Assembly (NCBI GenBank): GCA_963662815.2
Contig: CAXXWA010000029.1
Span: 248,001-312,000, forward strand
Direction of reading: 5' to 3'
From: JAPPHA01 sp963662815
GTDB lineage: Bacteria; Pseudomonadota; Alphaproteobacteria; Rhodobacterales; Rhodobacteraceae
DNA length: 64,000 nt
Of this stretch, positions 34,228 to 41,996 are shown one piece after another (the stretch's first letter is position 1; each line of letters starts with the position of its first letter). A program made the translations under genes and the position numbers. Under the pieces are notes generated by a model that was not told the DNA's origin, made no database searches, and was given only the letters and a program-made list of their open reading frames with translations.

Positions 34228-36645
34228 ATGGGAGCATTTGACATCGAGTATTACGCGGACGACGCCTTCCAGAAGTTGCTCCTGTCCATCAACCGTCCGG
34301 GAGATTTCTGCGTTCACGGCCGGTTGTTCGCGCCCATGCCGCGGCTGGATGTCGAAGGGGTCGGGATGCTGGCCTTTCCGGTTCCCGAGGCGCAGATCCT
34401 CGATCTGATCGACGTGGCCGAGCGCGCACCGTACGGGAAAGGCCCGGACACGGTGGTCGATACGTCGGTCCGCGACTGCTGGCAGATCGGGCCGGAACGA
34501 ATTAGCCTCGCGGGCGGCGCCTGGCCGGATACGTTCGCAGAAGTCCTGGATCAGGCGGCACTTGGGCTCGGCTGCCCGGTCGATCAGATTGATGCGCAGT
34601 TCTACAAGCTTCTCGTCTACGGTCGCGGCGGCTTCTTCTCGACGCACAGGGATACGGAGAAGGCGCCCGGCATGATCGCGACTCTCACGATTTCGCTTCC
34701 GGTCGCGGGCAAGGGAGGTGATCTGGTCATCCGTCATCGCGGCCGGGAAGTCGTGACCGACATGAACATCGATGAAGCCTCGGAACTTGCGTTCGCGGCT
34801 TTCTATGCAGACTGTCCGCACGAGGTCCGACCGGTTGTTTCGGGACATCGACTGGTTCTCATTTTCAACCTGTGCTTGCGGGTTGGCGCCGAGGCCTTGC
34901 CCGAGGGCGCCCCGGATTACGGGAAGGAAGCCGATGCGATCGCGAACCGCCTCGCCGCATGGTCGGACGACGAGGGGGCGGTGGACAAGATCGTATGGCT
35001 TCTTGACCACGCCTACAGCGAGTCGGGATTGTCGTTCGATTCCCTGAAGAGCGCCGACGCCTCGCGGGCTCGGGCGCTCGTTCCGGCAGCCGACAGGGCC
35101 GATTGCGAACTGTACGCGGCCATCCTTAACGTCCAGGAGCACGGCGATGCGATGTACGGGGCCGAGTATATCGATAGCTGGAATGCGCGCGACTACGACG
35201 AGTACGACATGGAAATCGGAGAGCTCTACGACAGCGAGCACACGCTCGACGGCTGGGTAAGCCCGGATGGATCCCGACCGCAATTCGGCGAAGTCAAGTT
35301 GATGCCGGGCGAGCTGCTGCCGGCCGGAGCCCTCGATGACGAAGTTCCCGACGAGCAGTTTCTTCATGAAGCGACGGGAAACGAGGGCGTCAGCCTGGAA
35401 CGCTCCTGGCGACGGGCCGCGTTCGTGTTGTGGCCGCGATCGCGGACGCTGGACATCCTCGCGGAAGCAGGCATCAGCGGTGCCGTCGCTTGGGTGGCAG
35501 CGAAACTCGACCGGGCCGGAGAGCGCGCGGACGACGAAGTCCGCCGGCTGGCATCCGAACTCGTTGAAAGGTGGCCGGTCGGACAGCAGGACTTTGGCGA
35601 CAGGAGACGGAACCGAATGCTGGCTGTCCTGTCATCCATCGGAGACAGGGACGTCCTCTCGCAGTTTCTCCAAAAGGTAATTCTGTCGGACTACAACGGA
35701 GAAGAGAACGACGAACTTCCAGCGGCCTTGGAATGCGCGGGCCCGGAATCGGCAACGTCATTCCTGCGCGCGCTGATCGATTCCCGCATGGTTGAATGGC
35801 CAGTCGATGTTCTGGCCCTTGTTCGACGCATTGCGGATGCGCAAGTCGTGTCCGAAAGCCACGCCTGCAGCGAGCCGGTCCGCGAGGCCGCAAAATGCAT
35901 CCTGCGCAAGATTTCAGCGCTGCCCGACGAAAAGGATCTAGGTCGAGAGATTCTCGACTCTGATCAGGCAACCCCATGGTGGGAGTTTGAGGAAATTGCG
36001 CCCAGGGCGCGGCGATACTGGCAGCTGTCGGATGCGGCAATTCGAGACCTCTTTGTACTTGCCTCGCGCCTGGGCCTGGGGCGCAAGGCCGACGCCGCTG
36101 CCGCTGCCATCGTCGCCGCGCCGTTGCTGGCTTCGCCGGATCGCGTCATCCCGGCTGCGCTCAAGGAATTGAGCGACGAGACGGGGTTTGCGGGCACAAC
36201 CGCGTTTTCGGCGCTCTGGCGCCACGCGGTCCGATTCCTGCTCGATCGCAGCGCGGCCGTGCCCAAGGAACCGGAGCACTGGACAATCGATTGCGACATT
36301 GACTGCAACTGCGATCTCTGCGCAGACCTGCGCGCCTTTTGCCGCGACCCTGACGCCACGGTCGGGCGGTTCCCCATCCGGACCGAGCTTCGTCGGCACC
36401 TGCACCGCATCATCGACCGGCATGGCCTTGACATTGATCATGTGACCGAACGCAGGGGAAGTCCGTATACGCTCGTTTGCACAAAGAACCGCGACGGCTT
36501 CAAGCGACGGCTTGCCGAATACGACGAGGATATCGAATGGATGCGGCAGCTGATTGACATTGCGCCAAGCGGATTCAGTAACGAGAGCCATGCAAAGGAC
36601 ATATCTCGACTCCGGAAAGCAGTGGCCACGTCGGAGAGAACATGA
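34228..36645 (+). CDS. Large 2-oxoglutarate/Fe(II)-dependent oxygenase-like protein, 805 residues
   Basis: The N-terminal ~220 residues form a prolyl-4-hydroxylase-like double-stranded beta-helix. The expected facial triad is H140-x-D142 in FFSTHRDTEK and H198 in DCPHEVRP, with R208 (GHRLVL) placed to bind 2-oxoglutarate. GGDLVIRHRGREV sits between them. The remaining ~580 residues are mostly helical and include a cysteine cluster (C689, C693, C695, C698) that looks like a metal site. From memory this architecture (YKLLVYGRGGFFSTHRDTEK followed by a long tail with a Cys cluster) occurs mainly in fungal proteins of unknown function and sporadically in bacteria. No partner gene is adjacent. The substrate is unknown. 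Confidence 0.8.
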   Translation: MGAFDIEYYADDAFQKLLLSINRPGDFCVHGRLFAPMPRLDVEGVGMLAFPVPEAQILDLIDVAERAPYGKGPDTVVDTSVRDCWQIGPERISLAGGAWPDTFAEVLDQAALGLGCPVDQIDAQFYKLLVYGRGGFFSTHRDTEKAPGMIATLTISLPVAGKGGDLVIRHRGREVVTDMNIDEASELAFAAFYADCPHEVRPVVSGHRLVLIFNLCLRVGAEALPEGAPDYGKEADAIANRLAAWSDDEGAVDKIVWLLDHAYSESGLSFDSLKSADASRARALVPAADRADCELYAAILNVQEHGDAMYGAEYIDSWNARDYDEYDMEIGELYDSEHTLDGWVSPDGSRPQFGEVKLMPGELLPAGALDDEVPDEQFLHEATGNEGVSLERSWRRAAFVLWPRSRTLDILAEAGISGAVAWVAAKLDRAGERADDEVRRLASELVERWPVGQQDFGDRRRNRMLAVLSSIGDRDVLSQFLQKVILSDYNGEENDELPAALECAGPESATSFLRALIDSRMVEWPVDVLALVRRIADAQVVSESHACSEPVREAAKCILRKISALPDEKDLGREILDSDQATPWWEFEEIAPRARRYWQLSDAAIRDLFVLASRLGLGRKADAAAAAIVAAPLLASPDRVIPAALKELSDETGFAGTTAFSALWRHAVRFLLDRSAAVPKEPEHWTIDCDIDCNCDLCADLRAFCRDPDATVGRFPIRTELRRHLHRIIDRHGLDIDHVTERRGSPYTLVCTKNRDGFKRRLAEYDEDIEWMRQLIDIAPSGFSNESHAKDISRLRKAVATSERT

Positions 36646-36985
36646 GATTCCCTCGCGACCGCGACATGAGGATGGGCACGACCTGAGCTGCTGACTACGA
36701 TCAAGCCGACGCGGTCGCTACGAAAAAAGCCAGCGGAACAGGAAAGTTCTGATGCCCATTCAGACAATGTTCTGGAAATCCCCAATCCGGATTTCTAACT
36801 GACCGTCCCTGACGTACTGCCTGAAGGCGATCAACCGAAACGGTCGTGAGATGGTTGCAAATGACCCCACGTTCCACTCTGAAGTGCAATACCAGAAGTG
36901 GTGGCAACCTTCGTCTTTCGGCGCTGGATGTTGCGAATCGGCAAGATGGCGGCGACAGTCCCTGTGATGAAGCGAGGAGGCTGTC

Positions 36986-37695
36986 ATGCCGAGGGGCTGC
37001 CGCCACCTGACCTATGGCGAACGATGCCGGACAAGCGCGCTGAGGAAAAGCGGACTTTCCGATCTGGCCATTTCCCGGCAGCTCGACCGGGACAGGACGA
37101 CGGTACAGGACGACGGTCTGGCGCGAGACCCGGCGCAACAGCGGCGGCCGCGGATACCGCCACAGGCTGGCGGAGGGCTGGAGCCCGGGCCGGATCGCCG
37201 GCCGCTTCCGCAAGGAGGGCGTGCCGATGGCGGGCCGGGAGTGGATATATCAGCGCGTCCGCGCCGACCGGAAGACCGGCGGGCGGCTCTTCCTGTTCCT
37301 GCGCCGGCGCGGGAAGAAGCCGTACCGGAAGGGTGGGCGCCATTCGGGACGGGGCCGCATCCCGGACCGCGTGGACATCTCCGAGCGCCCGGCGGTGGTC
37401 GAGGCGAAGGAGCGATCGGCGATCGGGAGGCGGACACGATCATCGGCAAGGACCGCAGCGGCGCGCTGGCGTGCTGGCGGACCGGGCGTCGAAATGCACG
37501 CTTCTCCGGAGGGTCGGGCGGAAGACCGCGTCCGCGGTCGGTGCCGCACTGCTCGAAATCCTGCTGCCGCTCGTCGCCTTGGTCCGCACGATCACCGCGG
37601 ACAACGGCAGGGAGTTCGCGGGGCACGTCCTGGTGGCAAAGGCGCTCGGCTACATGACCCCGGCCGAGGCTTTGCGGAAGGCTCAGCCTGCCTGA
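36986..37695 (+). pseudogene. IS30-family transposase, frameshifted and internally deleted
   Basis: Family segments appear in order but in different frames. The helix-turn-helix (LTYGERCRTSALRKSGLSD, from 36986) is in one frame. GWSPGRIAGRFRKEGVPM and the following basic region are in a second. GDREADTIIGKDRSGAL, with the first catalytic Asp, is back in the first, and VRTITADNGREFAGH, with the second Asp, is in a third. The last segment then jumps from AKAL to GYMTPAEA, so the ~60 residues that normally carry the catalytic Glu are deleted. At least three frameshifts plus the deletion make it inactive. Confidence 0.8.
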
Positions 37696-37801
37696 CCGGA
37701 GCCGTCCCGGACCGTCCTGCGGAAGGACCGGTCCGGGGAGAGACAAGGGGTGACGGCGCCCCGGGGCCTGGATTCGCCATCACAGAGCCATCTTCGGCAC
37801 C

Positions 37802-37858
37802 CGGGCTGCGCGCTCGCTGCGGAAATGGCCGGTGTTGCACTTCGGAGTGGAAGTGGGG
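37802..37858 (+). repeat. IS right-end repeat, copy 2 (reference copy)
   Basis: The right terminus of the decayed IS30 element, containing CGCGCTCGCTGCGGAAATGG and ending CTTCGGAGTGGAAGTGGGG. The outer ~30 bases are an imperfect inverted copy of the left end at 36865. Three more copies in the window match this segment in the same orientation. Confidence 0.75.
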
Positions 37859-38094
37859 ATGGAGAATGTGGGCGCCCAGCAGCCGAAAACGGTTCGGAAA
37901 AGGAAATTTTGCGGGGCCGGAAAGGCCGTTTAAGCGGAAAAATACCAGTCAAATCGACGGCGAAACCACCTCGACATGCATGCAGTCTTGCGCTCCGTCA
38001 GCCTGACCGCTATCAGGTCCCCGGCGCCGGAGTCATTTTCGGTTTCGCCTCAGGCCTTCGGGCGAGCGCGGGATTGCCGGCCCGCACGGTGCCA

Positions 38095-38254
38095 CTACCC
38101 ACCTGACTTGACCGGTTTCAGATTGCGCCGCGCGGTCGCGATCTTGCGGGGCTCAACCTTGTGGAGGCTCTGCATGTAAGTCTCCGACCGGTCGATCGTC
38201 CGCTTTACAGTGACTTTCCACACGGCATCCCCGACCTCCAGGAATCCCACGACA
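38095..38254 (-). other. Unrecognised C-terminal coding-like fragment
   Basis: The minus-strand frame reads VVGFLEVGDAVWKVTVKRTI and continues for about 30 basic residues to a stop at 38095. Its composition looks more protein-like than the surrounding sequence, but I recognise no family. It lies directly beyond the IS-end repeat that truncates the dhaK-like gene, so it may be the tail of a gene brought there by deletion or rearrangement. Confidence 0.3.
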
Positions 38255-38305
38255 CGGGCTGCGCGCTCGCTGCGGAAATGGCAGGTGTTGCCCTTCGGAG
38301 TGGGG
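38255..38305 (+). repeat. IS-end-like repeat, copy 3, interrupting the dhaK-like gene
   Basis: Contains CGGGCTGCGCGCTCGCTGCG and ends at GTGGGG, a little shorter than the reference right end. Its outer edge abuts the dhaK reading frame exactly where similarity to DhaK stops. This suggests an insertion followed by loss of the element body and the rest of dhaK. Confidence 0.65.
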
Positions 38306-38584
38306 CTTGATGGCGTCCATGCAATCGGCCACGGACGGCCCGGCAATTACATTGCCAATTGCACAGGCGTCGAGCAGGCCCTCGCCACAGTAGCCCGTGA
38401 ACACCGGCAGATGGTCGGAGCCACCTCCGGACACAAGTCCGACTTTGCCTTTCCGAGCCCCTCCGGTGCGATAGACAACGCGCCCTTTCTCGCCGCCACG
38501 CGAATAGATTTCCGGATGTGCCAGACAGAGGCCGTCAATTGCTTCATCGGCATAGTCGTTCGGGTCATTGAGCAGTTTCTTCAC
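38306..38584 (-). pseudogene. Dihydroxyacetone kinase DhaK-type gene, N-terminal fragment
   Basis: Only the first ~93 of about 330 residues remain. The fragment starts at GTG (38584) with KKLLNDPNDYADEAIDGL and keeps the DAK1 motifs GKVGLVSGGGSDHLPVFTGY and GLLDACAIGNVIAGPS. Then the frame enters the IS-end repeat. In intact DAK1 proteins the substrate-binding histidine lies beyond this point, so the fragment cannot be active. DAK1-type kinases in sugar operons also act on erythrulose and other ketoses. The gene was probably the distal part of the catabolic operon to its right. Confidence 0.75.
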
Positions 38585-38758
38585 TATGTCTCTTCAGTCT
38601 GTTTCCATGCCGGGGAGCTTCGGACCGGCCACCATGTGAAAAGTCCATGCGAGCCGGCGGCGAGTCCGAAAAGGACAGCCCCGACGCCGGTCACACTTCC
38701 CGGCTTCCGGTGCCAAGACAAGGCATTCGTTCCCGTAAGGGGCTCATGACTTTCCTCC
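38585..38758 (-). other. Remnant between the hydroxyacid dehydrogenase and dhaK fragment
   Basis: A strong GGAGG site immediately after the dehydrogenase stop is followed by ATG, but that frame closes after 18 codons. A second minus-strand frame continues with SVTGVGAVLFGLAAGSHGLF up to the dhaK GTG. I recognise no family. The combination of a good translation start and a quickly closed frame suggests a short decayed or deleted gene of the operon. Confidence 0.35.
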
Positions 38759-39799
38759 TCAAGCAATCGACGACAGTGCCTTTAGCTTCGACCGCCAGAC
38801 GTCGGTGTTTGTCACTTCGCGATTCACGATGCCCGACGGAAGTTGGCCGCTGAGGAGAGCAAATACAGCCGCGATGTCAGCGGCGCCAATTCCGGCGAAG
38901 CACTCGTCGGTCCAGCACAGCGCGTGCGGGGTAACAATCACGTTGTCCAACTCAAAGAGCGGATCGTCCGCAGAAGAGGGCTCTTCGACGAACACATCCA
39001 GTCCGGCACCCGCGATCCTGCCTTCCTGCAGCGCCTTCGTGAGAGCTGCCTGGTCGACGATCTGCCCGCGGGCTGTGTTGATCAGATAGGCAGACGGCTT
39101 CATGAGTTCTAGGCGCGCGGCACTGACCAAGTGACGGGTTTCATCCGTCATAGGGCAATTGACGCAGAGGAAATCGGATCGGCGGAACAACTCTTCCGCC
39201 GTCATGAGTTCGACGCCGAGCGATCTGGCGACCTCTTTATCCGCGAAGGGATCGCTGGCCGCGAATCGCATGTCGAAGGGCCGCGCCAAGCGGAACAATT
39301 CGGTGCCGATATTTCCCATTCCGAGCGACCCGAGCGTCTTGCCGACCAGACCCTCACCCATATGCGCTCCGCGCTGCGCCCAACCGTCCGGGCCCTGCCG
39401 CGTCAGCCGGTCCTTCACCATGAGACGGCCGGCCAGCGCCAGGATCAAGGTCATGATGGCGACCGCCACCGGCCTCCGTACACCATCGGGCGTGATGACA
39501 ACGGCAACGCCACTTGCCGTGCACGCATCGATATCGACGGTGTCGTAGCCAACCCCGAACCGCGCCACCAACGCGAGCCGGCCGTCCGCGGGTATGCTGT
39601 CCGCATCAAATCGTGCGGACAGGAGGATCAGCGCGTCATGACCCTCCATGTCGGCAGCATCGATCCGCCCGTTATGCACAGGAATGTACGACCGCTCGAT
39701 ACGCGGATCGTCCAGAGGCGACAGATCGAAGGAGGGGAAGGCAGGCGATCCGTCAGACCTCAGGAAGTCCTGGCTGATCGCGACGCGACATTTGGTCAT
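38759..39799 (-). CDS. D-isomer-specific 2-hydroxyacid dehydrogenase
   Basis: A 346-residue NAD(P)-dependent dehydrogenase of the phosphoglycerate/glyoxylate reductase superfamily. It has the Rossmann motif LGSLGMGNIGTELFRLARPF, the substrate-binding and catalytic Arg in NTARGQIVD, Glu in GLDVFVEEP and His in VTPHALCWTDEC. It lacks the ACT domain of some SerA proteins. It overlaps the aldolase gene by 4 bases (ATGA), so the aldolase product, a 2-oxo acid or an aldehyde-derived acid, may be linked to its substrate. The exact substrate is unknown. Confidence 0.88.
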   Translation of the reverse strand: MTKCRVAISQDFLRSDGSPAFPSFDLSPLDDPRIERSYIPVHNGRIDAADMEGHDALILLSARFDADSIPADGRLALVARFGVGYDTVDIDACTASGVAVVITPDGVRRPVAVAIMTLILALAGRLMVKDRLTRQGPDGWAQRGAHMGEGLVGKTLGSLGMGNIGTELFRLARPFDMRFAASDPFADKEVARSLGVELMTAEELFRRSDFLCVNCPMTDETRHLVSAARLELMKPSAYLINTARGQIVDQAALTKALQEGRIAGAGLDVFVEEPSSADDPLFELDNVIVTPHALCWTDECFAGIGAADIAAVFALLSGQLPSGIVNREVTNTDVWRSKLKALSSIA

Positions 39800-40596
39800 G
39801 ACGTCGCTCCCCCGGCAATCGGCGCATCGCCGATCGCACTACGGATGCCATCAAAACCGTCCCGCAGGGCCTTCTGCAGGAGCCAGGTGTCACCGAGGTA
39901 GCAGATGAAATCGACACCCTCGCCGTAAACGCGGGCCGCCTCCTCCGGCGACCCGATAAGCCGGCCGACGCTCTTCGAGTGCCGGCGCGCCGCGGCCATG
40001 ACGGTTGCGACCGCATCCTTGAACCGGACGGCGTTGTAGTCGCCAGGAATGCCGAGCGAAACGCTGAGATCGGTATGGCCGATCCATAGACAGTCGACCC
40101 CGTTGATGGCAGCGATCGCGTCAGCGTTCCTGACCCCTTCTGCGGTTTCAATCAACGGAGTGAATGATGTGCGAGCGTTGCCGGCCTCAAGCGCATCGGC
40201 GGGCGCGAGAGCGTTGTAGTCGTCATGAGCGATCCCGAAGGCGCAGCCCCGTTTGCCCTCAGGGGCATACTTGATCGCGTCGAGGCAAGCGCGCGCCTGT
40301 TCGACCGTGGAGAGCATGGGCGGGATGACGCCTTGCGCCCCGATGTCGCACAACCTGGCCAGGTGATGAGCCGCCTGGGAAGGTGGACGCGTTACGGTAG
40401 CGATGCCGACATCGTGAAGCTGACCGAGCACATCCCTGATGGTCTCGAACGAAAACCCGCTGTGCTCCATGTCGACAAACGCAAACTGGCATCCTGCGGA
40501 CTTGAGAATTCGCCCAAGCCCGGGCGAAGCGAGCTGGCCGACATATGTACCGACCTTGAGTTCCCTGCTTTCTGTCATCTGGCGGAATGATGCCAT
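39796..40596 (-). CDS. HpcH/HpaI family aldolase
   Basis: A 266-residue class II (metal-dependent) pyruvate aldolase of the HpaI/GarL/RhmA type. Motifs are FVDMEHSGFSFETI, the arginine in TRPPSQ, GAQGVIPPM, the metal-binding IETAEG and GHTDLSVSLGIPG. Relatives cleave 2-keto-3-deoxy-sugar acids or 4-hydroxy-2-oxoheptanedioate to pyruvate plus an aldehyde. In this sugar-import locus a keto-deoxy-sugar acid is the more likely substrate. It is translationally coupled to the following dehydrogenase. Confidence 0.87.
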   Translation of the reverse strand: MASFRQMTESRELKVGTYVGQLASPGLGRILKSAGCQFAFVDMEHSGFSFETIRDVLGQLHDVGIATVTRPPSQAAHHLARLCDIGAQGVIPPMLSTVEQARACLDAIKYAPEGKRGCAFGIAHDDYNALAPADALEAGNARTSFTPLIETAEGVRNADAIAAINGVDCLWIGHTDLSVSLGIPGDYNAVRFKDAVATVMAAARRHSKSVGRLIGSPEEAARVYGEGVDFICYLGDTWLLQKALRDGFDGIRSAIGDAPIAGGATS

Positions 40597-40649
40597 TGCT
40601 TTTCCTCTTCTTTCTGGCGGATCGACGCTGGAAGCCGACCGCTGTCAAT

Positions 40650-40969
40650 ACGAAAAACCACCTGGAGATCCCTGGCGACCGGCAAAGCGATGCACGCACA
40701 GGTTTCGGGCACCTCGTGGGCTCAAACTCGGCAACCACGTGAGTAGCCGTCGATTGAGAACGCCTTGAACGCGCGAGATCGGGTCGGCTGCACGATCTCC
40801 ATGCCGACATTGATGCCCCCTCACCGTCGGTGGCGCGGGAAAGATGCTCCGGCCGGACGCCGCACAGACAGTTTCCTTCCTGAAAACCCGCTGCGGTTTC
40901 TTTGGTGACATCAAGCGGAAGCGCCGTGCCGTCGGTTGGCCACAACTGCGACGGCCTTCCGTTGGTCAT
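40650..40969 (-). pseudogene. C-terminal remnant of a MalK/UgpC-type ABC ATPase
   Basis: The frame opening at 40969 reads WPTDGTALPLDVTKETAAGF and then CGVRPEHLSRATDGEGASM. This is the TOBE/OB-domain pattern of sugar-importer ATPases (usual form LGIRPEHL). Further on MEIVQPTRS appears in a different frame and THVVAEF in the first one again, matching the usual EVVEPTGSETxVxAEF core broken by frameshifts. The ATP-binding part is missing entirely. It lies between the ABM-fold gene and the aldolase gene, so the locus seems once to have had another importer. The call rests on motif memory only. Confidence 0.5.
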
Positions 40970-41274
40970 TCGCCGTCACAAACAGGCACCGGCTCGCTCA
41001 ACGGCTTGGACTTCACGAGGCGGGCGCCTTGCCTGTTGAACGCGTGGTAGTGATCCGTCTCCAGGCGATCCCGGAATGCGCGGCTGCCATCGCAAGTCTT
41101 GCAGAGCACGACGCGTTCGCCGGTGCCATCCGGCACCAAAACGTCGAACTGCTGACAGCCGGGTTCGAGCGTCCGCGACTGGCGAGCGTCCTCATCGGCC
41201 AGCGCCCGGAAAGCGCCGGGCGACTCCGCGGAAGCGAGATCAAATTCCGCGATCACGGCAAACCGGCCTGTCAT
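40966..41274 (-). CDS. Antibiotic biosynthesis monooxygenase (ABM/YgiN-like) domain protein
   Basis: A 102-residue protein of the dimeric alpha-beta barrel fold. The pattern FAVIAEFDL, then EPGCQQFDVLVPDGTGERVV, then AFRDRLETDHYHAFN matches ABM/YgiN proteins, often found in sugar catabolic operons next to RbsB-type transporters and LsrG-like enzymes. Members act as small oxygenases, isomerases or binding proteins. The ATG at 41274 overlaps the regulator stop by 4 bases. Confidence 0.83.
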   Translation of the reverse strand: MTGRFAVIAEFDLASAESPGAFRALADEDARQSRTLEPGCQQFDVLVPDGTGERVVLCKTCDGSRAFRDRLETDHYHAFNRQGARLVKSKPLSEPVPVCDGE

Positions 41275-41996
41275 TTGCCGTCGTCTTCTGCCTGGGCGTA
41301 GCGAAGATTGATCTCGCGCAGGTGTTCGTCCATGGCCTGCCAGGCCTGCTCCGGTTGGTGTGCGGCGATGGCGTCGAAGATCTTCTGGTGCGCCACCAAC
41401 GCACCCTCGGCGACTCCCTCGACCCTGAGCGACACTTGACGTTGCTTCGACAGCCATTCGGATATGGCCTCATGAAGCGCGTCGAACACCGGGTTGCCGC
41501 CAATCTCCGCCAGGACTCGGTGGAATTCGACGTCTGTTCGCTCGAATGCCGCCATGTCGCCGAGTGACCGGCGGTTTGCTTCCAGGGCCTTGGCGAGCCC
41601 GGCGATATCTTTCGGCGTTGCGTGTTCCGCGGCGCGGCGTGCAATGCCGGCCTCGAAAAGCTGGCGTGCATCCTGGAGTGCGGTTTCGCCTTCCCTGGTT
41701 GCCAAAAACGCTCGGGCCGAGCCTGACAACAGTTCGAGGATCGTGCCGGTCGTCGGGCGGGAAACGACATGACGCCCACTGCTGGACATCGTGATGAAGC
41801 CGCTTCGTTGAAGGAGAAGAAGCGCCTCCCGTATCGCGGGTCGCCCAACGTTGAACGCTTCCATAAGGTCGCGCTCGGACGGCAGGGTCGTTCCCACCTC
41901 CAGCACGCCCGAAACAATCCGATTTTCGATCTGCTCGGCTACGTCTTCGTGAATTTTTCGCCGCTTTATGCTGCTGAACTCCATGCCTGGTCTCAT
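41271..41996 (-). CDS. GntR-family regulator, FadR/FCD subfamily
   Basis: A 241-residue DNA-binding regulator. The N-terminal winged helix is typical (GTTLPSERDLMEAFNVGRPAIREAL), followed by an all-helical FCD ligand domain containing the metal-site residues (DVEFHRVLAEIGGN). FCD regulators usually sense an organic acid. It is embedded in the transport operon with 4-base overlaps to both neighbours. It is a plausible autoregulator acting at the palindrome in the 45.15-kb divergent region. Confidence 0.9.
   Translation of the reverse strand: MRPGMEFSSIKRRKIHEDVAEQIENRIVSGVLEVGTTLPSERDLMEAFNVGRPAIREALLLLQRSGFITMSSSGRHVVSRPTTGTILELLSGSARAFLATREGETALQDARQLFEAGIARRAAEHATPKDIAGLAKALEANRRSLGDMAAFERTDVEFHRVLAEIGGNPVFDALHEAISEWLSKQRQVSLRVEGVAEGALVAHQKIFDAIAAHQPEQAWQAMDEHLREINLRYAQAEDDGK

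Larger units (their letters stand above)
36865..37858 (+). mobile_element. Decayed IS30-family insertion sequence
   Basis: An element of about 1 kb bounded by imperfect inverted repeats. The left end reads CCCCACGTTCCACTCTGAAG (36865-36884) and continues GTGCAATACC. The right end is the reverse complement of CCCCACTTCCACTCCGAAGT, ending at 37858. Between them lies a frameshifted IS30-type transposase. Size and ends fit the IS30 family. No matching target duplication is evident at the flanks. Confidence 0.75.

Noticed and set aside
33652..35367. A 571-codon minus-strand frame opposite the 2OG oxygenase
   Set aside because: Composition is that of an antisense shadow and no domain is visible; the plus-strand protein shows complete catalytic residues.
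37221..38006. A 261-codon plus-strand frame as an intact transposase
   Set aside because: It covers only the middle of the IS30 protein. The helix-turn-helix and both catalytic Asp segments are in other frames, and it runs past the right end of the element.
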